Assembly: GCF_001686925.1 (NCBI RefSeq)
Contig: NZ_LVEN01000027.1
Location: forward strand, 372,001 to 436,000
From: Flavobacterium piscis
GTDB lineage: Bacteria > Bacteroidota > Bacteroidia > Flavobacteriales > Flavobacteriaceae
Direction: 5' to 3'
DNA: 64,000 nucleotides
In this document: positions 47,450 to 54,923 of the stretch, one piece after another
Layout of the letters: each line of letters starts with the position of its first letter
How positions within the stretch are numbered: position 1 is the first letter of the stretch
The notes under the pieces: model-generated
Databases searched by the model: none
Seen by the model: the letters and a program-made list of their open reading frames with translations, nothing else
What the model was told of the DNA's origin: nothing
Position numbers and translations under genes: made by a program

Positions 47450-48397
47450 ATGAAAAAAGTACTTTATTTTTTATCAGTTGGTCTTTTGTTAGGACTTTCA
47501 TCCTGTAACAATGATGATGCTCCTTTAACCAATGAAAACGCCAGTGCAGTTGCAAAAAGCCAGAGTGGTATAACAAAAAGAACAGTAGCAGACCCTGCAA
47601 TTGGAACTACATCGACACTTAATTTAACCAGCGCATTATTAACCAGCGGTATTACAACAACCGGTGGTAAATACTGGGAAAACACGTATGTTCCGAACAC
47701 GAATTTAAATGTTGACATTTTTACATTTTCGCATACTGCAACATCTTCAGGTTATAATTATTGGGATGGTTTTATCGTTTCAAATGTAAATGATATCACA
47801 GATTACGGTTCTGGTTCAGGTCCTGGCGGATCTGATGGATGGGTGCCTCATCAATGGGGAACTATGGCAGGAAGCGGTTTCGGTACTTCTTCTACAATTG
47901 CAGCCGGAACTCCCGGAACAACTGGCGATCCGTACATTGTTGCGTACTGGTCGAGTTATTTAGATCCTAAAAATCCACAAGGAACTACTTTTAGCGAAAG
48001 CGGTTTTTCAAACTGGGTTAAAATTGGAAACACAGGATTGTATAAAGTCGAAGGATTAAAAATAAACATGCACCCATGGCCGTATTACGGTTGTTTGTAT
48101 GGAGACGGATTTGCAAGAGCATTTACCTCCGGTGATTCTTTCAAATTATTAATTTATGGAGTAAACGAAGACGGAACAATTACAAATCCTATTGTTCATA
48201 CATTAGCAAATCATACAGGATCTTCATTAGTAATGCCTACTGGATGGATAAACGTAAATGCAAGTAATCTTCAGAGTTTAGGAGAAGTAAAATATCTTGT
48301 TTTCCAGATGACATCAACAGATTCGGATTTAGTGTACGGAATGAATACTGCAGCTTATTTTTGTTTAGACAAACTTTCTGTAAAAAGGATAGAGTAA
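47450..48397 (+). CDS. DUF4465-like surface lipoprotein (possible BtuH-type)
   Basis: 315 residues, Cys in LLLGLSSCNNDDA. The core has the DUF4465 pattern: KYWENTYVPNTNLNVDIFTF, YWDGFIVSNVNDITDYG, PYIVAYWSSY, then VEGLKINMHPWPYY and a closing AAYFCLDKLSVKRI. Proteins of this family accompany B12 receptors in gut Bacteroidota, and I believe the B12-binding BtuH belongs here, although I cannot verify that from sequence. Last gene of the operon, followed by a terminator at 48426. Confidence 0.8.
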   Translation: MKKVLYFLSVGLLLGLSSCNNDDAPLTNENASAVAKSQSGITKRTVADPAIGTTSTLNLTSALLTSGITTTGGKYWENTYVPNTNLNVDIFTFSHTATSSGYNYWDGFIVSNVNDITDYGSGSGPGGSDGWVPHQWGTMAGSGFGTSSTIAAGTPGTTGDPYIVAYWSSYLDPKNPQGTTFSESGFSNWVKIGNTGLYKVEGLKINMHPWPYYGCLYGDGFARAFTSGDSFKLLIYGVNEDGTITNPIVHTLANHTGSSLVMPTGWINVNASNLQSLGEVKYLVFQMTSTDSDLVYGMNTAAYFCLDKLSVKRIE

Positions 48398-48425
48398 TGT
48401 TCTAATTTTAGAAAAAATAAGAAGT

Positions 48426-48458
48426 AAAAGCTGCAGGAAATCCCTGCAGCTTTTTTTT
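48426..48458 (+). terminator. Terminator of the B12 uptake operon
   Basis: Perfect 12-bp stem AAAAGCTGCAGG / CCTGCAGCTTTT (48426-48437, 48443-48454), 5-base loop, run of T. It is 28 bases after the last lipoprotein stop. Confidence 0.93.
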
Positions 48459-48617
48459 AGAGGCCAAATAAAAAGCATGATCCAAACAAGTTTCTAAATC
48501 CTGTTAGCTATTTATATTAATCTGTAGAATTTAATAATCTTGAAAATTGTTATATTTAATGTTTAAAATTAAGATAAAGAAACAGAGCAGATTTTCTAAA
48601 CCCATAAAAGAATAATT

Positions 48618-49040
48618 TTGAGCACAACAGAATTTTTTACCCGACTTGTCATTGCTTTATTCGCAGGATTAATTATAGGTTTCGAGAGACAATGGCATCA
48701 TAAAGAAACAGGTTTAAAAACCAATATGCTTGTGGCAACAGGAGCTGCTGCTTTTGTATTATTGTCTATAAAAGTCGCTGCAAGCCAACCCAATATCGAT
48801 GTTACCCGTATTACCGCTCAGGTAGTTATGGGAGTTGGTTTTCTGGGAGCGGGCGTTATTTTCAGAGAAGGTCCTAATGTACACGGATTAAACTCAGCTG
48901 CCACAATATGGTGTAGTGCCGCTATAGGCTGTATCGCAGCTTCGGGATATTTTGCCGAAACCTTAATTTGTACCTTTTTGGTAACCATCGTTAATACTGT
49001 TCTCGAACCTATAGAAAACTGGATGAGGAATAGGAAGTAG
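48618..49040 (+). CDS. MgtC/SapB-family membrane protein
   Basis: 140 residues starting from TTG at 48618; no ATG occurs before the conserved first helix, so TTG is favoured. Four membrane helices carry family motifs: LIIGFERQWHHKETGLKTNMLV, GVGFLGAGVIFREG, and GLNSAATIWCSAAIGC. MgtC proteins modulate ATP synthase, magnesium adaptation and phosphate uptake; the shorter SapB form lacks the C-terminal ACT-like domain, as here. Single gene between the B12 operon and a convergent barrel gene. Confidence 0.9.
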   Translation: MSTTEFFTRLVIALFAGLIIGFERQWHHKETGLKTNMLVATGAAAFVLLSIKVAASQPNIDVTRITAQVVMGVGFLGAGVIFREGPNVHGLNSAATIWCSAAIGCIAASGYFAETLICTFLVTIVNTVLEPIENWMRNRK

Positions 49041-49164
49041 AGAGGAAGAGAAAGAGTAAAGAGTAAAGAGTAAAGAGAATAGAATAAAGAATAAAGAATA
49101 AAGAGTCAAGAACAAAGACGGCGATTTTAAAAAAAAAAATCTGCAAAATCTGCGTGAAAAAAAT
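49041..49164. repeat. Purine-rich microsatellite and half repeat
   Basis: GAGTAAAGAGTAAAGAGTAA and later AATAAAGAATAAAGAATAAA are short tandem units of 7 bases (49041-49115). A half unit of the CACGCAGATTT family (ATCTGCAAAATCTGCGTGAA) follows at about 49139-49158. No gene. Confidence 0.7.
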
Positions 49165-49196
49165 ATTTTAAATCAAAGCAAAATCGATAAAACCCT

Positions 49197-50267
49197 CTAA
49201 AAAGCTTCTCCAATTCTAAAATAAAGTCCCCAGTCGTCTTTACCAACAGCGGCATCCAATCCTATGTTGAATTTTTCGGTTTTAAAAGCCCTGTAACGAT
49301 AACCTACGCCGGCTCCGGGATATAATTTCCAGTTGAAACTTTCTGTATCTGAGCCATAAATAGTGGCAATCCCGGCAAATCCCACAAGCCCCATTCTTTT
49401 ATTAAAATTATAGCGATACTCAGCCTGTACATCCATTAGTCCATCGCCGCGATATTTCCCTTCAGAATATCCTCTTATGTCTTCACTGCCAATAGTTTGC
49501 TGTTGTTCGAAGGCAATATTTCCTAATCCAAACTTACCGGCAAACCTTGCTGCCAGAACATCGGTTCCGTCCCGCATAGGAAAATATTGATTGTACTCCG
49601 AAAGAATTTTATTAGCACCAACATCGTTCCCAAACCATTCTGGATAATCAAGCCATCGTATTTTTATTTTTTTACCCTTGGTAGGATAATAAATTGCATC
49701 TCTTGTATCGTATAACATAATAAGCTGTAAACCATTAGTATGTGTTACAGACGAAGGCTCAACATCATCTTCATATTTCGTGTCATAATGTGCATAAGCG
49801 TATCCAACACCGGCATAAAAAGATTTGAATAATTTACGCTGAATCGTAAAACTTGCCATTGTTGTCTTAGTCCCGTAATTGTAAAAATCAGGCACATCGA
49901 TATCATCAACATAAAACTGTGCATTTTGATTGCCCGTTGCAGCGAAAAATTGCAAACGCCAGGAATCTTCTTTAAAAAAGAATTTGTTAAACGTGGCTAT
50001 AAAATAGGATTTGTTGGTCGTGTAAACCGCAGATATACCTGATAAAGATTTAGGCGAAATAGTATCGGTTTTATTTAATTTGTACATCATCATCGGGATA
50101 GCGCCAAACATAAAATCCATCGTCCTGTTGTAATTAAGATACGGCATTACATTAAAATTAATATTTTTTTCTGGTTTCTTAGAGGCTGTACTATCAGTAG
50201 ATTTTGTCTGACTCCAAATACCAGAAGACCATAAGAAGATGATTAGGAAAGGTAAGATTTTCTGCAT
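49197..50267 (-). CDS. Omp85/BamA-type outer-membrane barrel without POTRA
   Basis: 356 residues with a signal peptide (LPFLIIFLWSSGIWSQ). The body is a 16-strand-type barrel: PYLNYNRTMDFMFGAIPMMM, QLIMLYDTRDAIYYPTKGKK, the DIRGYSEGKYRG segment that matches the conserved VRGY/F loop of Omp85 proteins, and a final DWGLYFRIGEAF. No room for POTRA domains before the barrel, so it is like the barrel module of TamA/patatin-linked proteins rather than BamA. Function unknown; it may secrete or insert a specific partner. Confidence 0.8.
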   Translation of the reverse strand: MQKILPFLIIFLWSSGIWSQTKSTDSTASKKPEKNINFNVMPYLNYNRTMDFMFGAIPMMMYKLNKTDTISPKSLSGISAVYTTNKSYFIATFNKFFFKEDSWRLQFFAATGNQNAQFYVDDIDVPDFYNYGTKTTMASFTIQRKLFKSFYAGVGYAYAHYDTKYEDDVEPSSVTHTNGLQLIMLYDTRDAIYYPTKGKKIKIRWLDYPEWFGNDVGANKILSEYNQYFPMRDGTDVLAARFAGKFGLGNIAFEQQQTIGSEDIRGYSEGKYRGDGLMDVQAEYRYNFNKRMGLVGFAGIATIYGSDTESFNWKLYPGAGVGYRYRAFKTEKFNIGLDAAVGKDDWGLYFRIGEAF

Positions 50268-50722
50268 TTTAAATTTACTTTTAAGTTAGTCTTATAAAAA
50301 GTGTTTGTATTCTAAAGCGCATGAAGTGAAGTGATTATAAAAAACAGAACAACCATTTTTTACCCTTCATAAAAACTTAAAGATAAATATTTTTTTTTAA
50401 AGTTGTAAGAAAAGGTGCGGTCTATGTTCTAAAAAAAGGCCGTATTTTTAATTTTACTATTTTTCGAAAGAATCAATTTTTGTACTTTATTTTTTGTTTT
50501 GAAAAGCATTTCTTAATAATGTATGATGAAAATTTCATCCCAAAATGCTGGATATTTCAAATAAAATCAAAGTATTTTTAAACGCATAACAAATTGATAA
50601 TTTTATTGTTATGCCTTATTTTACTGAGTTTTTTTGTCTTTTAAAATTGCTTTCATTGTGTATTAATTTAAAATATTTAAAAAAAATAAATTTAAACTCT
50701 ACTAATTACATAGAATTTATAT
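50268..50722. other. AT-rich gap upstream of the SAM riboswitch
   Basis: Long A/T tracts and no supportable ORF. Promoters for the minus-strand barrel gene and for the riboswitch transcript must lie here. Confidence 0.4.
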
Positions 50723-50730
50723 TATATTTG
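50723..50730 (+). promoter_or_regulatory. Bacteroidota -7 box (TATATTTG) of the SAM-riboswitch transcript
   Basis: TATATTTG matches TAnnTTTG and sits 24 bases before the first riboswitch stem, a suitable distance for transcription start. No clear -33 element. Confidence 0.5.
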
Positions 50731-50753
50731 TGGAGTAGAAAAAATCTACATGA

Positions 50754-50851
50754 ACTTATCCAGAAAGACTGAGGGAGTAGGCCCAATGATGTCTTAGCAA
50801 CCTGTTGCCCAATAAGGTGCTAAATCCTTCCGCCAACGCGGACAGATAAGA
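50754..50851 (+). ncRNA. SAM-I (S-box) riboswitch
   Basis: ACTTATC (50754) pairs with GATAAGA/T (50845-50851) as P1. Inside are the conserved CAGAAAGACTGAGGGA, AGGCCCAATGATGTCTTAGC (the kink-turn and P2/P3 core, close to the TGGCCC-ATGA-GCCC-GCAACC pattern), AACC, then AAGGTGCTAAATCC, and a short P4 (CCGCcaacGCGG). SAM binding normally turns off sulfur/methionine genes. It lies 60 bases before a 32-codon ORF and about 255 before the thioredoxin-like gene. Confidence 0.92.
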
Positions 50852-50910
50852 TAGATTTCATTAGTAAATCTGCATAAGATCATTAATATTAAAATCATTT
50901 ATTTTTTAGA

Positions 50911-51009
50911 ATGAAAACTGAACAAATATTACCTGCCTGTCCGGAACAATTTACTTTATTTTCAAAAATAGAAAACCATTTTCAGGTTTTCCGAATGCAC
51001 TACACGTAA
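50911..51009 (+). CDS. 32-residue ORF downstream of the SAM riboswitch
   Basis: Begins ATG at 50911 and ends TAA at 51009; encodes MKTEQILPACPEQFTLFSKI followed by ENHFQVFRMHYT. It is the first ORF after the riboswitch and precedes the thioredoxin-like gene by 98 bases. It is soluble, with one Cys and several aromatic residues. It could be a leader peptide coupling translation to the switch, a small functional protein or chance. I do not recognise it; its conservation in other Flavobacteria would decide. Confidence 0.4.
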   Translation: MKTEQILPACPEQFTLFSKIENHFQVFRMHYT

Positions 51010-51107
51010 CTTTTTTATCCCCTTTTTCTTTTTTATCCAATGCAATAGCAAACCATTTTAATTCTGGTCCGGGAATTTCTATGTCCAATTTTTAAAAAAC
51101 AAACCCA

Positions 51108-52091
51108 ATGAAAAAAATAGTAGCATTTTTGGCTTTATGCCTTTGCGCAACAACGACTCAGGCACAAGAAGCAAACGTGCAGTTAAAAGGTACAGTAGCA
51201 GATACTGTGGCTCAATATGTTTACCTGCAAAAGTTTCACAACAAGATGTTTACCACCATAGATTCGGTAAAAGTTACAGACGGAAAATTCAGTTTTAAAA
51301 CGAAAGTAAAACTTCCTGAATTGTACGGATTAAGCGTAAATACAGCCGATAGTCCATTGTATATATTCCTTGAAAAATCTCCCATTACGGTAAAATTAAG
51401 TCCGGTTAAATATTACAGCACATCGGTTGTAGAAGGTTCTGCGTCTCAGGATTTATTTAATAATTACAGAAAAACGGAGAATGTTGATATAAGTAAATTT
51501 ATCACAAAACATCCTGGTTCTCTGGTTTCTGCATATGTGTTGTACCGAAATTGGTCTTATAGACTGAGTCCGGAAGAAATCACAAAAAACATTTCGCTTC
51601 TGGATAAAAGTCAGCAAAATTCCACTTACGTGAAAGAGCTTCAGGAACTTGTAAAAGTGCTTAACGGATTACAGGTCGGAAAAAAAGCACCCGATTTTGT
51701 GTCTCAGGATCCCGATGGAAAGTCCATTCGTTTTTCAGAAAACCTTAAAGGATATACATTGGTAGATTTCTGGGCTTCATGGTGCGGACCTTGCCGAAGA
51801 GAAAATCCAAATATTGTAGCAGCTTACAAAGAATATCACGATAAAGGTTTTAATATCATCGGGATTTCATTAGACAAAAAGAAAGAAAACTGGGTAAAAG
51901 GAATTCAGGATGATCACCTTGACTGGCTGCATTTATCTGATTTATTATTCTGGAATAGTGCTATCGCTAAATTGTACGGCGTAAGAGCCATTCCTGCCAA
52001 TTATTTAGTCGATTCAAAAGGGATTATTGTCGCCAGAAACCTTCACGGAGACGAACTGCAAACTACGCTTAAATCGCTTTTGAATAAATAG
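51108..52091 (+). CDS. Exported TlpA/AhpC-type thioredoxin-fold protein with DUF4369 domain
   Basis: 327 residues. Signal peptide (ALCLCATTTQAQ), an N-terminal DUF4369-like beta domain (about 22-115: LKGTVADTVAQYVYLQKF), a helical linker, and a C-terminal thioredoxin domain (about 190-327) with W225-C226-G-P-C229 in FWASWCGPCRRENP and cis-Pro in RAIPANYLVD. These periplasmic thiol-disulfide reductases use the CxxC pair. Under a SAM-I riboswitch and 43 bases before a PLP enzyme with a cysteine-desulfurase-like Cys loop, its role may be in sulfur transfer or reduction, which is inferred. Confidence 0.88.
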   Translation: MKKIVAFLALCLCATTTQAQEANVQLKGTVADTVAQYVYLQKFHNKMFTTIDSVKVTDGKFSFKTKVKLPELYGLSVNTADSPLYIFLEKSPITVKLSPVKYYSTSVVEGSASQDLFNNYRKTENVDISKFITKHPGSLVSAYVLYRNWSYRLSPEEITKNISLLDKSQQNSTYVKELQELVKVLNGLQVGKKAPDFVSQDPDGKSIRFSENLKGYTLVDFWASWCGPCRRENPNIVAAYKEYHDKGFNIIGISLDKKKENWVKGIQDDHLDWLHLSDLLFWNSAIAKLYGVRAIPANYLVDSKGIIVARNLHGDELQTTLKSLLNK

Positions 52092-52134
52092 TTAGGAATG
52101 CAATAAGCAGTAAAGAAGTTAATTTAAAAATGAA

Positions 52135-53634
52135 ATGGAAATGAATGTTATTGAGAAAACGAAACCAAGTCAGTTAGAACGCTATTTTTCTAAGTTTAGA
52201 GCAAACACAATAGGAGTAAACCACACTTTCGATTCGGCCTACGGTACACAAGAATTACTGTACGCAGATTGGGTCGCGAGCGGAAGATTATACCTGCCCA
52301 TCGAAGATATTATAGTGAACAAAATAGGTCCTATGATTGCCAATACACACTCTTTTTCGAGTGAAACAGGTAAAACATCGACTTATGCTTATAATCATGC
52401 CAGAGAATTGATCAAAAAACATGTTAATGCCGGCGCATCTGATATATTGGTTACAACCGGAACCGGAATGACAGCCGCGTTATCAAAATTACAGCGTTTT
52501 ATAGGATTGCGTAATGCTCATAACAGAGTAAATACTGAATTGGATCAAGCTGATAAACCTGTCGTTTTTATTACCCATATGGAGCATCATTCTAATCAGG
52601 TTTCGTGGTATGAAACAAATGCCGATGTTGTGGTTGTACCTCCAGACGAGAATAACTTGACCGATCCTAAAATACTGGCTGAACTACTTAAAAAATATAC
52701 CGACAGAACACTGAAAATTGGTTCGTTTACAGCTGCCTCAAATGTTACAGGAATCATTACACCTTATCATGAACTGGCCAAAGTGATGCATGAGAACAAC
52801 GGATTCTGCTTTGTCGATTTTGCCGCTGCGGCACCTTATGTACAAATCGATATGCATCCAAAAGATCCTCTGGAACAATTGGATGCCGTCTTCTTTTCAC
52901 CTCATAAATTTTTAGGCGGACCCGGAACCTGCGGTGTCTTGGTTTTTAATGAACAACTGTATAAAAGCGATGTTCCTGATAATCCCGGAGGAGGAAATGT
53001 AAAAATCACCAACCCTTGGGGAATTTATCATTACAGCGATTCGATAGAAGTAAAAGAAGATGGAGGAACCCCAGGATTTCTGCAGGTGATGAGGGCGGCT
53101 TTGGCATTGAAACTGAAAGATCAAATGGCGGTTGAAAACATTAAAAACAGAGAAAAAGAATTGCTTAACTTGTGTTATACCGAGTTTCAAAAGATTCCCG
53201 GTTTGTCTATTCTGGGAGATCTAAAAACAGAAAGAATAGGCTGTGTATCCTTTTTAATAGAAGACATTCACTATAATTTAATCGTACGACTTTTAAATGA
53301 TCGTTTTGGTGTTCAGGTTCGTGGTGGCTGGTCCTGCGCCAGTACATATGCCCATTATTTATTCAATATCAATGAGGCACAATCCAACAAGATAACTGAA
53401 GATCTTCTTCAGAAAAACCAAACCAATAAACCGGGATGGGTACGTTTGTCTTTGCATCCCATCATGACCAATGAGGAAGTTCTATTTATTTGTGATGCCA
53501 TACAGCAAGTAGTTTTACACCATAAAGATTGGCAAAAAGACTATCAGTACAATACGGCGACTAATGAATATGAAAGTATTATAAAAGAAGAAACGATAGA
53601 AAACGAGGTAAAAGAATGGTTTTGGCTGGAGTAA
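52135..53634 (+). CDS. Class V aminotransferase-fold PLP enzyme (cysteine desulfurase/lyase-like)
   Basis: 499 residues (a second ATG follows two codons in, MNVIEK). The fold-type I signature is FFSPHKFLGGPG with the PLP-Lys at K258; THMEHHSNQVSW supplies the His stacking on PLP; FVDFAAAAPY holds the Asp. A Cys lies in RGGWSCAS (C401), in the position of the active-site Cys loop of SufS/IscS-like enzymes, which are usually about 400 residues; this one has an extra C-terminal region (about 470-499). It is likely a cysteine or related sulfur-amino-acid lyase/desulfurase. It is the last gene of the SAM-riboswitch transcript. Substrate unproven; isopenicillin-N-epimerase-like activity is an alternative. 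Confidence 0.82.
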   Translation: MEMNVIEKTKPSQLERYFSKFRANTIGVNHTFDSAYGTQELLYADWVASGRLYLPIEDIIVNKIGPMIANTHSFSSETGKTSTYAYNHARELIKKHVNAGASDILVTTGTGMTAALSKLQRFIGLRNAHNRVNTELDQADKPVVFITHMEHHSNQVSWYETNADVVVVPPDENNLTDPKILAELLKKYTDRTLKIGSFTAASNVTGIITPYHELAKVMHENNGFCFVDFAAAAPYVQIDMHPKDPLEQLDAVFFSPHKFLGGPGTCGVLVFNEQLYKSDVPDNPGGGNVKITNPWGIYHYSDSIEVKEDGGTPGFLQVMRAALALKLKDQMAVENIKNREKELLNLCYTEFQKIPGLSILGDLKTERIGCVSFLIEDIHYNLIVRLLNDRFGVQVRGGWSCASTYAHYLFNINEAQSNKITEDLLQKNQTNKPGWVRLSLHPIMTNEEVLFICDAIQQVVLHHKDWQKDYQYNTATNEYESIIKEETIENEVKEWFWLE

Positions 53635-53781
53635 ATTTTCTTAATAAAAGTAAAACTTTTTTTTAGGAGCTAATCCCGCTCCCGACGCCTAAAAGTGCGA
53701 ACTGGCGAAGCAATTCGTTAAAATGAAGTTCAATGAGATCCAAAATAAAATAAAAATGAAGTGAAGTAATCGTTTGGGGCT

Positions 53782-53797
53782 CCCGATAGCTATCGGG
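53782..53797. repeat. Perfect 16-bp palindrome CCCGATAGCTATCGGG
   Basis: An 8-bp perfect inverted repeat without loop inside GGGGCTCCCGATAGCTATCG; the surrounding 53640-53870 has no gene. It looks like a dispersed palindromic unit. Confidence 0.6.
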
Positions 53798-53871
53798 CAA
53801 TTTCATTAAGTTAGTTAAGGAAAATTCAATGGAACAATTTTGTTAAGGATAATATCTTATCGATTTGTTTT

Positions 53872-54065
53872 TGTTCCATCGGAACATTTCGTAGGTAGCC
53901 CAATAAATACGGCATTTTTTCACGTTCCGTAGGAACGTTTGATTCTATAAATAATAATTGGTAAAAACATATACAAATTACAGATACAATTTCTCAAACG
54001 TCCCAATGGGACGATGTTTCTCACGATGTGTTTTTTTTCTACCGATGAGGTGTTCCGATGGAACA
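53872..54065. mobile_element. MITE-like element, copy 2 (inverted relative to copy 1)
   Basis: 194 bp, bounded on the left by TGTTCCATCGGAACATTTCG (then TAGGTAG) and on the right by CTACCGATGAGGTGTTCCGA (then TGGAACA). The interior aligns with the reverse complement of 4515-4657 (AACGTTTGATT..AATAAT..AAAACATATACAAA) but carries an extra segment AAACGTCCCAATGGGACGAT. No coding capacity. Confidence 0.62.
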
Positions 54066-54122
54066 CAATTGATAATCTTTGTCGATCTGCTGATGTGATA
54101 TACTTCGTATGTTAGCTATCGC

Positions 54123-54232
54123 TCGGATCTCCCTTCGTTCGAGATGACAAACGTTGCGATAGCTCCAGCGGAGCGTAATATTTATAGCCAATCAGAATGT
54201 AGTTTTCAATAGCTCCAGCGGAGCGACATATT
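54123..54232. repeat. Half-copy of the 100-bp element and two GC hairpin units
   Basis: TCGGATCTCCCTTCGTTCGA, GATGAC (about 54123-54148) resembles one end of the 29975-30074 element. Two AGCTCCAGCGGAGCG units (54161, 54211) follow. Together with the MITE-like copy this makes the gap 53635-54322 a repeat cluster. Confidence 0.55.
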
Positions 54233-54322
54233 ATCGAATATATCTTAAATATGTTGGGATAAAATTTCTAAGTAAATAACAAACAATTTTTAAAAAACAT
54301 ATTTACATCAAAAAAAATAACA

Positions 54323-54766
54323 ATGAATAATATAATAGGATTTCATCATTTTGCGATCAAGGCACAGGATTTTGAAAGAACCGTACAATTTTACCAAACA
54401 CTCAATTTTGAAGTGGTACACGATTGGAGTTTGCCGGAATTTAATTTAGAAAAGTGTGTAATGCTAAAGAACAAAACATTTGATTCTTATATAGAAATAT
54501 GCGACTATAATGCCAGTTTTCCTACGCAGGGCCGTAAAAGAAAACAAGGAGATCCGTATGTCGAAAATTCGCTACTGCACATTTGTTTTACAGTTTTAGA
54601 TGCCAAAAAAGCATATGATGAAGCAATCAAAAATGGCGCAAAACCATTATCAGCAAAAGAAACTCTGGACCTAAAAAATCGCAGAAAAACGGTAACTGTT
54701 AGCAATAGTCTGGTTTATAGCCCAAATGGAGAGGTAATTGAATTTCTGGAATCTGTGGTATTTTAA
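54323..54766 (+). CDS. VOC-superfamily (glyoxalase/bleomycin-resistance-type) protein
   Basis: 147 residues. Two beta-alpha-beta-beta-beta modules: IIGFHHFAIKAQDFERTVQF, YQTLNFEV and CDYNASF; then LHICFTVLDAKKAYDEAIKN, ending YSPNGEVIEFLESVVF. Metal ligands are plausibly H8, H92 and a C-terminal E (EFLES). Cytosolic. The substrate cannot be told from sequence. It is convergent with a glycosidase gene across a strong inverted repeat. Confidence 0.85.
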   Translation: MNNIIGFHHFAIKAQDFERTVQFYQTLNFEVVHDWSLPEFNLEKCVMLKNKTFDSYIEICDYNASFPTQGRKRKQGDPYVENSLLHICFTVLDAKKAYDEAIKNGAKPLSAKETLDLKNRRKTVTVSNSLVYSPNGEVIEFLESVVF

Positions 54767-54909
54767 AACACGAATTGCACGAACTAAGCTTAGGCATAAT
54801 TATAAAAAGTAAACACGAATTGCACGAATTGACACTAATTTTAAATGTTTAAACTTAGTTTTGAAATTATTCCACAAACAATTAGTGCTAATTCGTGCAA
54901 TTCGTGTTT
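54765..54909. repeat. Long inverted repeat 'ACACGAATTGCACGAATT'
   Basis: AAACACGAATTGCACGAATT (54811) continuing GACACTAATT is mirrored by AATTAGTGCTAATTCGTGCA (54880) continuing ATTCGTGTTT, a 30-bp arm with 2 mismatches and a 39-base loop. A third, direct copy lies at 54765. It sits between two convergent genes and could work as a two-way terminator. Confidence 0.8.
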
Positions 54910-54923
54910 AAATTAAATAAAAC

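Noticed and set aside
53640..54322. Possible tRNA or structured RNA gene in the repeat gap
   Set aside because: The hairpins belong to dispersed palindrome families; no cloverleaf or known RNA motif is seen.
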